A DNA stretch of 64,000 bases from Bacteroidota bacterium (GCA_021793375.1 JAJYSY010000002.1:21745-85744), one strand, 5' to 3'. Positions 53,168 through 62,192 are shown, numbered from the stretch's first letter. Notes: generated by a model not told the origin, from the letters alone. A program made the numbers and translations.

Positions 53168-53644
53168 ATGAAGAGATTTTTATTGATTTTTATAGCTTTT
53201 AGTTTTTTTAGTTGCAAGGAGTTTGAAACAAAAAAGCTTTCTTCTTCTGAAATTGCAGCAGAAGAAATCAAACATATAGATTGGAAAAATTTAGATACTT
53301 ATCCTTCTCTTTCTATTTGTGAAGATCAATCTTCTAAATCAGCTAACAAACAATGTTTTGAAAATGAAGTTTCTAAACATATTTTTGAAATTTTAGCACA
53401 TCAAGAAGTAAACTTAAAAGATTCTATTAGAGAAGAGGTTGTTTTAAATATTGTTATTTCTAAAGAAGGAAAACCTTTTATAGATCATATTTCGATTTCT
53501 GATAGTTTAAAAAATCAAATTCCGGAATTGGAAAACTGGTTAAAAAACGCCGTAGCCGATTTACCTGAAATTCATCCGGCAGAAAAACGCGGAATTCCGG
53601 TTTCTTCTAATTTTAAACTTCCTCTGGTTATTCAATCTGAGTAG
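53168..53644 (+). CDS. Hypothetical lipoprotein, TonB-C-like
   Basis: 158 residues, lipobox near residue 16 (SFFSCKEF). The second half (LNIVISKEGKPFIDHISISD, then LPEIHPAEKRGIPVSSNFKLPLVI) has the pattern of a TonB C-terminal-like (energy transducer) domain: beta-strand, G-K-P, and G-x-P-V...F-x-L-P. Such stand-alone lipoproteins with TonB_C-like folds are typical in Flavobacteria. Function unknown; located at the outer-membrane inner leaflet or periplasm. Confidence 0.65.
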   Translation: MKRFLLIFIAFSFFSCKEFETKKLSSSEIAAEEIKHIDWKNLDTYPSLSICEDQSSKSANKQCFENEVSKHIFEILAHQEVNLKDSIREEVVLNIVISKEGKPFIDHISISDSLKNQIPELENWLKNAVADLPEIHPAEKRGIPVSSNFKLPLVIQSE

Positions 53645-53667
53645 GAAAAATATTGTTTTCAAAAAAA

Positions 53668-54279
53668 CTATTCTCTTTTAGAGATTTCATCTCTCAGCTG
53701 TGCAGCTTTTTCATAGTTTTCTTCTGCCACTGCTTTATGGAGTTCTTTTTCTAATTGTTTTATGCTTTTATTTTTCCATTTATCTTCTGTAGAAACTGTT
53801 TTTTCTGTAGAAATTTCTTGTTCTTCTTCTATTTTTTCTTCTTCTAAAGGAGAGTTAGCATCTGTAGTTTTTAAGTGAATCCCTGCTTTATCCAAAATAT
53901 TTTTATAGGTAAAAATCGGCGCATCAAATCTTAAAGCCAAAGCAACTGCATCGCTGGTTCTGGCGTCTATAATTTGCTCGATTCGATCTCTTTCGCAAAT
54001 TAAGCTGGAATAAAAAACTCCATCTACCAATTTGTGGATAATCACCTGTTTTATAGTAATAGAAAATTTATCAGAGAAATTTTTAAACAAATCGTGCGTC
54101 AATGGTCTTGGAGGTTTGATATCTTTTTCTAATGCTATCGCTATAGATTGTGCTTCAAAAGCTCCAATTACAATAGGGAGTTGCCTTTCTCCATCCTGTT
54201 CGCTCAACAATAAAGCATAGGCCCCATTTTGGGTTTGACTGTAAGAAATTCCTTTTATATTCAAACGCACTAAACTCAT
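53668..54279 (-). CDS. Bifunctional nuclease-family protein with UVR motif
   Basis: 203 residues. N-terminal DUF151/bifunctional nuclease domain: GAYALLLSEQDGERQLPIVIG then EAQSIAIALEKDIKPPRPLTHDL and IDARTSDAVALALRFDAPIF, the conserved core of plant and bacterial bifunctional nucleases. A charged linker leads to a C-terminal UVR motif (ELHKAVAEENYEKAAQLRD). Family members cut RNA and DNA and may have roles in stress resistance. Converges with the TonB-C-like lipoprotein gene. Confidence 0.88.
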   Translation of the reverse strand: MSLVRLNIKGISYSQTQNGAYALLLSEQDGERQLPIVIGAFEAQSIAIALEKDIKPPRPLTHDLFKNFSDKFSITIKQVIIHKLVDGVFYSSLICERDRIEQIIDARTSDAVALALRFDAPIFTYKNILDKAGIHLKTTDANSPLEEEKIEEEQEISTEKTVSTEDKWKNKSIKQLEKELHKAVAEENYEKAAQLRDEISKRE

Positions 54280-54420
54280 ACTTCAATCAAGTTATTCTAT
54301 TTCTAATTTGGATTAAAATGATAATCCTTGTGAAAGACTTTATGACAAGTTACAAAAAATTTAATCTTCCTCCACATACATATTGACGCATATAGAGAAA
54401 GATTAAATATTATTTTACTA

Positions 54421-55389
54421 TTAATTATTTTCTGCTTTAAAAGCTTTGATTTTTTCGGTTAACTTAGGAACGATTTCAAAAGCATCTCCCACTACTCCAT
54501 AATCTGCAGCTTTAAAGAAAGGAGCGTCTGCATCGTTATTGATAACCAATTTGTGTTTAGAAGCGTTTACTCCTGCCAAGTGCTGAATAGCTCCTGAAAT
54601 TCCGATTGCGATATAAAGATTGGAGGCAACAGGTTTTCCGGTTTGTCCAACATGTTCTTCGTGCGGACGCCATCCCATATCACTAACCGGTTTTGAACAA
54701 GCTAAAGCAGCTCCTAAAGTTTCTGCTAAATCTTCAATCATTCCCCAGTTTTCAGGGCCTTTTAAGCCTCGACCTCCGGAAACAACAATTTCTGCATCTG
54801 CAATGGTTACTTTATTGGTTGCTTTATCTACCGATTCAATATTAATAGCAAAATCTTCTTCGCCTAAAGTTGGTTCAAAAGCTTCAACAGCTGCATCCGC
54901 TTGATTTTCTTTTAATCCGTAAGCGTTTTTAGCAATTCCTACTACTTTTACCGCTGTAGTGATTTCTGTAATATTAAATCCTTTGTTGGTGAAAGCACTT
55001 CTTTTTACTTGGAAAGGTTCTGTACTTTCCGGGAGTGCCACAACGTTAGAAGCATATCCGGCTTCTAATTCAACCGCCAATAAAGGAGCTAAATATTTAT
55101 CGTTTGCAGATTGCCCGATGACAACCACTTTTGCTTCTTCTTTTTTAGCTGCTTGAGCGATTACATCTGCATAAGCTTCTGCATTAAATTTATTGAGTTT
55201 ATCGTTGGAAACCGTTAAAACTTTATCTGCTCCATATTTTCCTAAAGCAGCGTGATCTTCAGCATTGATAGCTACCGCTGTTACTGAAGTTCCCATTTTC
55301 TCTGCAATCCCTTTTGCATAAGAAACTGTTTCGTAGGTAGTTTTTTTGAATTTTCCGTTTTCTGATTCTGTATATACTAAAACTGACAT
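54421..55389 (-). CDS. etfA: Electron transfer flavoprotein, alpha subunit
   Basis: 322 residues, C-terminal FAD domain: GGRGLKGPENWGMIEDLAE, GWRPHEEHVGQTGKPVAS and YIAIGISGAIQHLAGVNAS are the FAD-binding signature. The N-terminal domain is Rossmann-like. With EtfB it accepts electrons from acyl-CoA dehydrogenases and passes them to the quinone pool. It lies 49 bases after etfB on the same strand. Confidence 0.95.
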   Translation of the reverse strand: MSVLVYTESENGKFKKTTYETVSYAKGIAEKMGTSVTAVAINAEDHAALGKYGADKVLTVSNDKLNKFNAEAYADVIAQAAKKEEAKVVVIGQSANDKYLAPLLAVELEAGYASNVVALPESTEPFQVKRSAFTNKGFNITEITTAVKVVGIAKNAYGLKENQADAAVEAFEPTLGEEDFAINIESVDKATNKVTIADAEIVVSGGRGLKGPENWGMIEDLAETLGAALACSKPVSDMGWRPHEEHVGQTGKPVASNLYIAIGISGAIQHLAGVNASKHKLVINNDADAPFFKAADYGVVGDAFEIVPKLTEKIKAFKAENN

Positions 55390-55438
55390 AATTATTTTCT
55401 TTTTAAAATTGTAAAATGTGTTTGATTAAGTTGGTTGC

Positions 55439-56185
55439 TTAAAATGCTTTTGCATCAGAATGCAATAATTCAACTAACTCATCAAGATTATCTGCATCAA
55501 ACATTTTTGTTTCTCCTTTTGGTGCAGGTTTTTCAAATTTCACTGCTTTTGTTTGTGCATCGATTTGTTCTGGCTCAACCACATTTAATGGTTTTTTACG
55601 CGCCATCATAATTCCTCTCATATTTGGAATACGCAAATCGCTTTCTTCTACAATTCCTTTTTGTCCGGCCACTACTAAAGGTAAATCAGTTGTCAAAGTT
55701 TCTTTTCCGCCTTCAATTTCTCTGATTGCTGTAGCTTTTCCGTCTTCAACTTCTAAGCCAATACAGGTATTTACAAAATTAGCACCGATTAATTTAGCTA
55801 ACATTCCCGGCACCATTCCTCCGTTGTAATCAATAGATTCACGTCCGGCAATGATTAAATCATAATTTCCATCTTTGGCAACTTTTGCCAATTGTTTAGC
55901 TACTTGAAAACCATCTGTTGCCGGAGTATCAACTCTAATTGCATTGTCAGCTCCTATAGCCAAAGCTTTTCTTAGGGTAGATTCGGTTTCTTTTCCACCT
56001 ACATTTACTACATCTACAGAAGCGCCTTGTTTTTCTTTAAACCACATTGCTCGAGTTAATCCAAATTCATCATTTGGGTTGATTACAAATTGAACACCAT
56101 TGGTGTCAAATTTTGTATCATTATCCGTGAAATTTATTTTCGAAGTCGTGTCTGGCACGTGACTAATACAAACTAATATTTTCAT
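55439..56185 (-). CDS. etfB: Electron transfer flavoprotein, beta subunit
   Basis: 248 residues. Signature VINPNDEFGLTRAMWFKE near residue 33, AGRESIDYNGGMVPGMLA near residue 115 and DLRIPNMRGIMMARKKP near the C-terminus (AMP site) fit EtfB. First gene of the etfBA operon, divergent from pdhB. Confidence 0.95.
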   Translation of the reverse strand: MKILVCISHVPDTTSKINFTDNDTKFDTNGVQFVINPNDEFGLTRAMWFKEKQGASVDVVNVGGKETESTLRKALAIGADNAIRVDTPATDGFQVAKQLAKVAKDGNYDLIIAGRESIDYNGGMVPGMLAKLIGANFVNTCIGLEVEDGKATAIREIEGGKETLTTDLPLVVAGQKGIVEESDLRIPNMRGIMMARKKPLNVVEPEQIDAQTKAVKFEKPAPKGETKMFDADNLDELVELLHSDAKAF

Positions 56186-56232
56186 TATATATATATTTTA
56201 GTTGAGTTGACTACTCATTTTATGAATAGTCG

Positions 56233-56240
56233 CAAATATA
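56233..56240 (-). promoter_or_regulatory. -7 promoter box of etfB
   Basis: On the minus strand TATATTTG, a perfect TAnnTTTG match, 48 bases upstream of the etfB start. A TTG on that strand at about 56265-56267 lies 24 bases further up, next to a palindrome. Confidence 0.6.
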
Positions 56241-56266
56241 ATTAATTTATCTCTACTTTAATAACA

Positions 56267-56278
56267 AGCAAGCTTGCT
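56267..56278. promoter_or_regulatory. 12-base perfect palindrome between etfB and pdhB
   Basis: AGCAAGCTTGCT, fully self-complementary, in the middle of the divergent etfB/pdhB promoter region, close to the -33 element of etfB. A candidate operator for one or both genes. Confidence 0.4.
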
Positions 56279-56319
56279 AAATATTTTCAAATCTTTTGGC
56301 TTTTAAACAGGTTAATCCT

Positions 56320-56327
56320 TACTTTTG
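56320..56327 (+). promoter_or_regulatory. -7 promoter box of pdhB
   Basis: TACTTTTG agrees with TAnnTTTG; TTG at 56296-56298 lies 21 bases upstream as -33. The box ends 21 bases before the pdhB start at 56349. Confidence 0.6.
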
Positions 56328-56348
56328 TAAACCTTATAAATATAAACT

Positions 56349-57341
56349 ATGAGAAAGATTCAATTTAGAGAAGCTATTGCAGAAGCTATGAGTGAAGAGA
56401 TGCGCCGTGACTCTTCTATTTATCTTATGGGAGAAGAAGTAGCTGAATATAACGGAGCTTATAAAGCTTCTAAAGGAATGCTTGACGAATTTGGCCCGGA
56501 AAGAGTAATTGACACTCCGATTTCCGAATCCGGATTTAGTGGAATTGGCGTAGGAAGCGCAATGAATGGTTGCCGTCCTATTATTGAATTTATGACTTTT
56601 AACTTCTCTTTGGTAGCGATTGATCAAATCATCAATAACGCAGCAAAGATGAGACAAATGTCAGGTGGCCAATTTAATATTCCTATTGTTTTTCGTGGTC
56701 CTACAGCTTCTGCCGGACAATTGGCTGCAACACACTCTCAAGCTTTTGAGAATTGGTATGCCAACACACCGGGATTAAAAGTTATTGTACCTTCTAATCC
56801 TTATGATGCCAAAGGTTTATTAAAATCTGCTATCCGTGATGATGATCCGGTGATTTTTATGGAAAGTGAACAGATGTATGGAGATAAAGGAGAGGTTCCT
56901 GAACCGGAAGAAGATTTTACTATTCCAATTGGAAAAGCCGATATCAAAAGAGAAGGAGATGATGTAACTATTGTTTCTTTCGGAAAAATCATTAAAGAAG
57001 CTTATAAAGCTGCAGATAAATTAGCTGAAGAAGATATTTCTTGTGAAATTATTGATTTGCGTACCATCCGACCAATGGATCATGATGCGATTTTAAAATC
57101 GGTTAAAAAAACAAACAGAATTGTTGTTTTAGAAGAAGCATGGCCTTTTGGAAGTATTGCCAGTGAAATCACTTATATCGTTCAAGAACGCGCTTTTGAT
57201 TATTTAGATGCACCTATACAAAGAATTACCACTGCAGATACTCCTGCTCCATTCTCTTCTGCACTCTTAAAAGAATGGTTGCCAAATGCTGATGATGTGG
57301 TGAAAGCAGTAAAAAAAGTAATGTATAAATTAGAAGATTAA
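56349..57341 (+). CDS. pdhB: Pyruvate dehydrogenase E1 component, beta subunit
   Basis: 330 residues. Forms the E1 heterotetramer that decarboxylates pyruvate with thiamine diphosphate. Typical stretches: GEEVAEYNGAYKASKGML near residue 28, TPISESGFSGIGVG, FMTFNFSLVAIDQIINNAAK and FRGPTASAGQLAATHSQ. The C-terminal domain has the usual EEAWPFGSIASEI. It stands alone; pdhA and the E2 gene are not in the window. Terminator follows. Confidence 0.94.
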   Translation: MRKIQFREAIAEAMSEEMRRDSSIYLMGEEVAEYNGAYKASKGMLDEFGPERVIDTPISESGFSGIGVGSAMNGCRPIIEFMTFNFSLVAIDQIINNAAKMRQMSGGQFNIPIVFRGPTASAGQLAATHSQAFENWYANTPGLKVIVPSNPYDAKGLLKSAIRDDDPVIFMESEQMYGDKGEVPEPEEDFTIPIGKADIKREGDDVTIVSFGKIIKEAYKAADKLAEEDISCEIIDLRTIRPMDHDAILKSVKKTNRIVVLEEAWPFGSIASEITYIVQERAFDYLDAPIQRITTADTPAPFSSALLKEWLPNADDVVKAVKKVMYKLED

Positions 57342-57366
57342 TTCTTCTCAATTTTAAAAAATTTAT

Positions 57367-57400
57367 AAAGCTGCTTTTTTATTAAGAAAGCAGCTTTTTT
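57367..57400 (+). terminator. Terminator of pdhB
   Basis: AAAGCTGCTTT pairs with AAAGCAGCTTT (perfect 11-base stem, 9-base loop) and is followed by T. 25 bases after the pdhB stop. Confidence 0.88.
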
Positions 57401-57438
57401 ATTATAAAAACAAAGCTCAACTTATTATTTTTTATTTT

Positions 57439-57891
57439 ATGAATTTAACTATTCTCATAATGACAGCGGTTTTACTGCTCACCATTTTTTCTCCTTTTGG
57501 AGTTTATTATGGAATTAATTTAAGTAAAAAGAAAGATTATCATTCTCATAAAAAAACACAAAATATTATTTTTTATCTCTGTGTAATTGGAGTTTTAGCT
57601 TTAGAAGGATTGATTCGTTATTCGGGAGGTTCAGGAAGTTTAGCTGCAAAAAGTGATTATTATGAAACAAGTTTTTTTACATTCACGCTCATCTCTCATA
57701 TTTTTGTTGCGGTTTTAACTTATTTACTTTGGACAGTTTTAATTATCTTATCTAATAGAAAATTTAAAAAATCTTTACCCGGTAAACTTTCAATAGTTCA
57801 TAAAAGATTAGGGTATATTATTTTGGGCGGATTGATTTATACTGCTCTTACTGCACTGATAATTTATTTGATGACATTAAATATAATTTAA
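57439..57891 (+). CDS. DUF420/CtaM-like membrane protein
   Basis: 150 residues with four membrane helices (about 3-22, 42-60, 78-103 and 124-147). The segment SHIFVAVLTYLLWTVLI with following SIVHKRLGYIILGGLIYTA, and histidines in helices 3 and 4, match the DUF420 (YozB/CtaM) family. CtaM is needed for maturation of haem A oxidases in Staphylococcus. The next gene is the haem A synthase, so a role in assembly of the terminal oxidase is likely. Confidence 0.8.
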   Translation: MNLTILIMTAVLLLTIFSPFGVYYGINLSKKKDYHSHKKTQNIIFYLCVIGVLALEGLIRYSGGSGSLAAKSDYYETSFFTFTLISHIFVAVLTYLLWTVLIILSNRKFKKSLPGKLSIVHKRLGYIILGGLIYTALTALIIYLMTLNII

Positions 57892-57985
57892 AACCTCCTT
57901 TTCTTAAATTGATTTTTCTTGTTTAAAAAAGCTAAAAAACAGAAGTTATTTATGATTTTTCATTGTGCTCCTATCTTTACTTAAT

Positions 57986-57993
57986 TATCTTTG
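57986..57993 (+). promoter_or_regulatory. -7 promoter box of ctaA
   Basis: TATCTTTG fits TAnnTTTG perfectly. The last three bases are the TTG at 57991 that would be the outermost start, so the transcript must begin downstream of it. The next TTG in frame is at 58012. Confidence 0.55.
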
Positions 57994-58011
57994 CAGATAA
58001 AATTTTTTACC

Positions 58012-59085
58012 TTGCCTGCAACAAATAATTTACAAAAAAAGAAAGCTGTAGCTATTTGGCTTTTAGTTGGAGTTTTTATGATCATCATTCAAGTGGTGAT
58101 TGGTGGTGTAACTCGATTAACCGGTTCCGGTTTATCCATCACAGAATGGAAACCCATTATGGGAACAATTCCACCTATGAATCATGAAGATTGGCTGGAA
58201 GCTTTTGCTGCTTATAAAGAAATTGCTCAATTTAAACACGTAAACAATCATTATGATCTTTCCGATTTTAAATTTATTTATTATTGGGAGTGGTTTCACC
58301 GAATTTGGGCAAGATTATTAGGAGTAGTTTTTGCTATTCCTTTTGTCTATTTTCTTGTAAAAAAATATTTCATCAAAGAGATGATTCTTCCTTTAATCAT
58401 CCTTTTTTTCTTAGGAGGTTTTCAAGGATTCATCGGTTGGTACATGGTTCAAAGCGGATTGTATGGATCTGAATTACTAAACGTAAGTCATATTAGATTA
58501 TCCATACATTTTATAGCTGCTTTAATTTTATTGGTTTACACTTTATGGTTTGCTTTAAAACTCTTAATTCCTAAAGAAAAAGTAGTATATGACTCCAAAG
58601 TAAAACGTTATTTTCTTTGGTTAACCGGAGTTTTAACTGTTCAATTATTTTACGGAGCTTTTATGGCCGGTTTACACGCTGCAAGAATTGCCCCTACTTG
58701 GCCAAAAATGAACGGACAATGGATTCCTGCTAATCTGATGGAAAACTCTTGGATTAATCATGCTACGAATATCCAATTTGTTCATCGTGGAATTGCTTAT
58801 TTATTGATCATATTGATTATTATAGGTTTATTAAAAACCAATAAATTAGCAAAAGAAAACAATTCGGGTTTATTGAAAAAAGCAGGGAAATGGCCTTTTA
58901 TTTTAGTAATCATCCAAGTTATTTTAGGTATTTATTCTTTACTAAGCGTAAAATTTATAGAGAAAGGAAGATTTGGAGTTTATGAAACTTTGGCAGAATT
59001 ACATCAAGTTGTAGGAATGCTTTTATTGATGTCTGTTTTTGTGATTCTTTATTTAGTAAGAAGTGGGAGAAAAACAATTTCCTAA
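58012..59085 (+). CDS. ctaA: Haem A synthase, COX15/CtaA family
   Basis: Eight-helix membrane enzyme oxidising haem O to haem A for aa3-type oxidases. 357 residues from TTG 58012; an open frame also reaches TTG 57991, but that codon is part of the -7 box TATCTTTG. Family features: VVIGGVTRLTGSGLSITEW (helix 1 loop), YYWEWFHRIWARLLG with the haem-ligand histidine, GWYMVQSGLYG, a second histidine in VSHIRLSIHF, and AGLHAARIAPTWPKMNG then IQFVHRGIAY and LAELHQVVGML. The type is the one common in alpha-proteobacteria and mitochondria. Next to DUF420 gene. Confidence 0.92.
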   Translation: MPATNNLQKKKAVAIWLLVGVFMIIIQVVIGGVTRLTGSGLSITEWKPIMGTIPPMNHEDWLEAFAAYKEIAQFKHVNNHYDLSDFKFIYYWEWFHRIWARLLGVVFAIPFVYFLVKKYFIKEMILPLIILFFLGGFQGFIGWYMVQSGLYGSELLNVSHIRLSIHFIAALILLVYTLWFALKLLIPKEKVVYDSKVKRYFLWLTGVLTVQLFYGAFMAGLHAARIAPTWPKMNGQWIPANLMENSWINHATNIQFVHRGIAYLLIILIIIGLLKTNKLAKENNSGLLKKAGKWPFILVIIQVILGIYSLLSVKFIEKGRFGVYETLAELHQVVGMLLLMSVFVILYLVRSGRKTIS

Positions 59086-59115
59086 ATTTTTCAAACTCCT
59101 TTACGAGATATAAAA

Positions 59116-59146
59116 ATCCCCGTTGAAATTTTCAACAGGGATCTTT
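59116..59146. terminator. Terminator between ctaA and the DUF4136 gene
   Basis: ATCCCCGTTGAA pairs with TTCAACAGGGAT except one position, short loop, followed by TTTT; the A run before it lets it act for the gene on the other strand as well. Confidence 0.8.
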
Positions 59147-59167
59147 TCATCTTTATAAGGTGATTTT

Positions 59168-59707
59168 TTACTTTTTATTTTCTGCTCCCGGTGGAAATCT
59201 ATTGAGGATTTCCTGAACAATTTTATTTATCTTTTCTGTCTTTTTATTTACTTCAGCATGAGGTTCCAAAGCTCCTGTTCCTACGCCTTGCCAAACTAAG
59301 TTTTTTGTTTTCGCATCGATTAAGTCGATGTATAAAGTTCCTTCAGTTCGACTTTGTACAGAAGCATTGTTATAAGGCCCATACCAAGGACTGTACCAAC
59401 CTCCGTAATATCTTGGATAAACAGATAATTCTTCTGTGGCATCGGTAAAAATACTGACTAATAAATCTGGATTTTTATCTTTGGTCATTCCTTTTTCGGT
59501 TAAGGAATAATCAATAGCTTTTAGAATTCTTCTTTTATCTAAATCTGATATTTCTGCTTCATCAATTCCGGGTTTATAAAATGCAAAAGTTTGATATTGA
59601 TTAAAATCAACTTCATCATCATAATCTGTCGATACACGAACAGATTGACAGGAGGTAAAACCTACTGCGATCACCAAAACAATCAAAAGATATTTTAAGC
59701 GTTTCAT
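59168..59707 (-). CDS. DUF4136 lipoprotein
   Basis: 179 residues, lipobox GFTSC near residue 20. The body VSTDYDDEVDFNQYQTFAFY, then VSIFTDATEELSV, a tyrosine/proline-rich loop (YPRYYGGWYSPWYG) and TLYIDLIDAKTKNLVWQGVG are DUF4136 features. Function unknown, probably outer-membrane lipoprotein. Single gene, converging with ctaA. Confidence 0.87.
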   Translation of the reverse strand: MKRLKYLLIVLVIAVGFTSCQSVRVSTDYDDEVDFNQYQTFAFYKPGIDEAEISDLDKRRILKAIDYSLTEKGMTKDKNPDLLVSIFTDATEELSVYPRYYGGWYSPWYGPYNNASVQSRTEGTLYIDLIDAKTKNLVWQGVGTGALEPHAEVNKKTEKINKIVQEILNRFPPGAENKK

Positions 59708-59800
59708 AATATTAGGTTTAATGAGTATTACTTAAAGTTAGTCATAAAAATCTATTATTTTTAAAAATCCGTAAATTATCTGATGATTATTTTTCTTTTT

Positions 59801-61828
59801 TTATAAATCTAAATCTTTTAACAAATCATCTTTTACGTAATTTGGAAGTGTAACTTTTAAGTTAGGTTCACTTTCCATAGCGCGTTTAATAGCAAAAACA
59901 GCACCTTCATTTCTTGCCCAAGAACGTCTGGCAATTCCATTATTTACATCCCAGAAAAGCATAGACTTCAAGCGCTCTTCTGCTTCATTAGTGCCATCAA
60001 GAAGCATTCCAAAACCTCCGTTTATCACTTCTCCCCAACCTACTCCACCACCGTTGTGAATACTAACCCAGGTTGCTCCTCTAAAACTATCTCCAATTGC
60101 ATTATGCACAGCCATATCTGCAGTAAAACTACTTCCATCATAAATATTTGAAGTTTCACGGAAAGGAGAATCTGTTCCGGAAACATCATGATGATCTCTT
60201 CCTAACACCACCGGTCCGATTTCTCCTTTTGCAATAGCATCATTAAAAGCTTTGGCTATTTTCATTCTGCCCTCTGCATCAGCATATAAAATTCGAGCTT
60301 GAGAACCTACTACCAATTTATTGTCTTTGGCTTCTTTAATCCAATGGATATTATCTTCCATTTGTTGTTGGATTTCTTTAGGAGCATTTTCTTTAATTTT
60401 TTGCATCACTTTTAAAGCCAGCTGGTCTGTTTTATCTAAATCCTCAGGTTTTGCAGAAGTACAAACCCAACGGAAAGGTCCGAATCCAAAATCAAAACAC
60501 ATCGGTCCCATAATGTCTTGTACATAACTTGGATAGGCAAATTTTTCTTCGTCTATAGCTTGAGTTTTATCTACTAACTCTCCTTTTTCATTTTTATAAA
60601 GTTTGGCGCCGGCTCTGGAAGCTTCCAATAAGAAAGCATTTCCATAATCAAAGAAATAAGTTCCTTTTTGGGTGTGTTTATTAATAGCTTCTACTTGTCT
60701 TCTTAAGCTTTCTCTTACTTTTTCTTTGAATTTTTCGGGTTCTTCTGCCATCATTTTATTGGATTCTTCATAAGAAAGTCCAACCGGATAATATCCTCCT
60801 GCCCAAGGATTATGACAAGAAGTTTGGTCACTTCCCAAGTCGATATAGATATCTTCTTCGGCAAATCTTTCCCAAACCTCAACGATATTTCCTCCATAAC
60901 CGATAGAAACTGTTTCTTTTTTTTCTTTGGCTTCTTTTACTCTTTTAACCAATTCTTCTATATCACTAATTTTCTCGTTTACCCAACCTTGTTCATAACG
61001 TTTGTCTAAAGCTGCCGGGTTTACATCTGCACAAACTGTTACACAACCTGCAATATTTCCTGCTTTGGGTTGCGCTCCGCTCATTCCTCCTAATCCTGAA
61101 GTAACAAATAAACCTCCTTTTGGTGGGGTGTTAATTTTTCTGAATCCGTTTAAAACTGTAATTGTGGTTCCGTGTACAATTCCTTGTGGACCGATATACA
61201 TATAACTTCCGGCGGTCATTTGTCCGTATTGTGTAACTCCTAAGACATTATATTTTTCCCAATCGTCCTGACTTGAATAATTTGGAATCATCATTCCGTT
61301 GGTTACTACCACTCGCGGGGCATTTTTATTAGAAGGAAATAATCCCATCGGGTGTCCGGAATACATTACCAATGTTTGCTCATCAGTCATTTCTGACAAG
61401 TATTTCATGGTCAATAAATACTGTGCCCAGTTTTGAAAAACTCCTCCGTTTCCTCCATAGGTAATCAATTCATGAGGATGTTGTGCCACTGCATAATCCA
61501 AATTATTTTGAATCATATGCATAATAGATTTTGCTTGTAAGCTTTTTCCGGGATATTCTTCTATGGGTCTGGCATACATTTTATAATCCGGTCTGAATCT
61601 ATACATATAAATTCTACCGTATTTTTCCAATTCTTCTTTAAACTCAGGCAAAAGAATTTGATGATGCTTTTCTTCAAAATATCTCAATGCATTTTTCAGG
61701 GCTAATTTTTTCTCTTCATCAGTTAGGATATCTTTTCTTTTTGGGGCGTGACTGATGGTTTTATCATATTCTTTTTTATCTGGCAATTCGGCCGGAATTC
61801 CTTGTTTAATAGCTTCTTTAAATGTCAT
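59801..61828 (-). CDS. hutU: Urocanate hydratase
   Basis: 675 residues, about 120 more than common HutU, in line with the larger bacteroidete group. Adds water to urocanate, second step of histidine breakdown, NAD as cofactor. Recognisable: QNNLDYAVAQHPHELITYGGNGG near residue 108, YSGHPMGLFPSNKNAPR, YMYIGPQGIVHGTTITVLNG, TSGLGGMSGAQPKAGNIAG (NAD loop) and LGRDHHDVSGTDSPFRET and GGVGWGEVINGGFGM. No other hut gene is adjacent. Confidence 0.93.
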   Translation of the reverse strand: MTFKEAIKQGIPAELPDKKEYDKTISHAPKRKDILTDEEKKLALKNALRYFEEKHHQILLPEFKEELEKYGRIYMYRFRPDYKMYARPIEEYPGKSLQAKSIMHMIQNNLDYAVAQHPHELITYGGNGGVFQNWAQYLLTMKYLSEMTDEQTLVMYSGHPMGLFPSNKNAPRVVVTNGMMIPNYSSQDDWEKYNVLGVTQYGQMTAGSYMYIGPQGIVHGTTITVLNGFRKINTPPKGGLFVTSGLGGMSGAQPKAGNIAGCVTVCADVNPAALDKRYEQGWVNEKISDIEELVKRVKEAKEKKETVSIGYGGNIVEVWERFAEEDIYIDLGSDQTSCHNPWAGGYYPVGLSYEESNKMMAEEPEKFKEKVRESLRRQVEAINKHTQKGTYFFDYGNAFLLEASRAGAKLYKNEKGELVDKTQAIDEEKFAYPSYVQDIMGPMCFDFGFGPFRWVCTSAKPEDLDKTDQLALKVMQKIKENAPKEIQQQMEDNIHWIKEAKDNKLVVGSQARILYADAEGRMKIAKAFNDAIAKGEIGPVVLGRDHHDVSGTDSPFRETSNIYDGSSFTADMAVHNAIGDSFRGATWVSIHNGGGVGWGEVINGGFGMLLDGTNEAEERLKSMLFWDVNNGIARRSWARNEGAVFAIKRAMESEPNLKVTLPNYVKDDLLKDLDL

Positions 61829-61863
61829 AAATAAAAGTATTTATTCTAAAAATCTAATTGATT

Positions 61864-62028
61864 TTATTTTTTAAATGTATCTGTTTTTTTATCGTATCCG
61901 TATGGGCAATGACGACAACCACTTTTGCAGCAATATCCGCGTTTTAAAAGATATTGAGCAGTAAAAACTTTATAGCCTTCGGGGGTGAGATAATAATCTC
62001 CTTCTTCTAAAGGAACACGTTTTTTCAT
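61864..62028 (-). CDS. Small DUF5522-like cysteine-rich protein (54 residues)
   Basis: Short gene of 54 codons upstream of hutU, in the same direction. MKKRVPLEEGDYYLTPEGYK followed by FTAQYLLKRGYCCKSGCRHC and PYGY is the DUF5522 signature: two Cys-x-Cys-like clusters CCKSGCRHCPYG. It may bind zinc or an iron-sulfur cluster. It ends 35 bases before the hutU start at 61828. No known function for the family. Confidence 0.8.
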   Translation of the reverse strand: MKKRVPLEEGDYYLTPEGYKVFTAQYLLKRGYCCKSGCRHCPYGYDKKTDTFKK

Positions 62029-62120
62029 TGCTTTGGGTAAAATGTTTTTCGAACTCAGACAAAAATAAGGAATTTATTTCAGCTTATATTTTTTTGATAT
62101 TGATATAATATAACTTCTAT

Positions 62121-62169
62121 AAAAAATAACCCTTCAAAACTTAGAAATTATCTTTTTTTGAAGGGTTAT
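62121..62169 (-). terminator. Terminator of the M20 dipeptidase gene
   Basis: ATAACCCTTCAAAA pairs with TTTTGAAGGGTTAT (perfect 14-base stem, 16-base loop); on the minus strand a run of T follows (A run at 62121-62126). It lies 24 bases after the dipeptidase stop. Confidence 0.88.
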
Positions 62170-62192
62170 AAAAACGTAATAAGTTGACTTAC

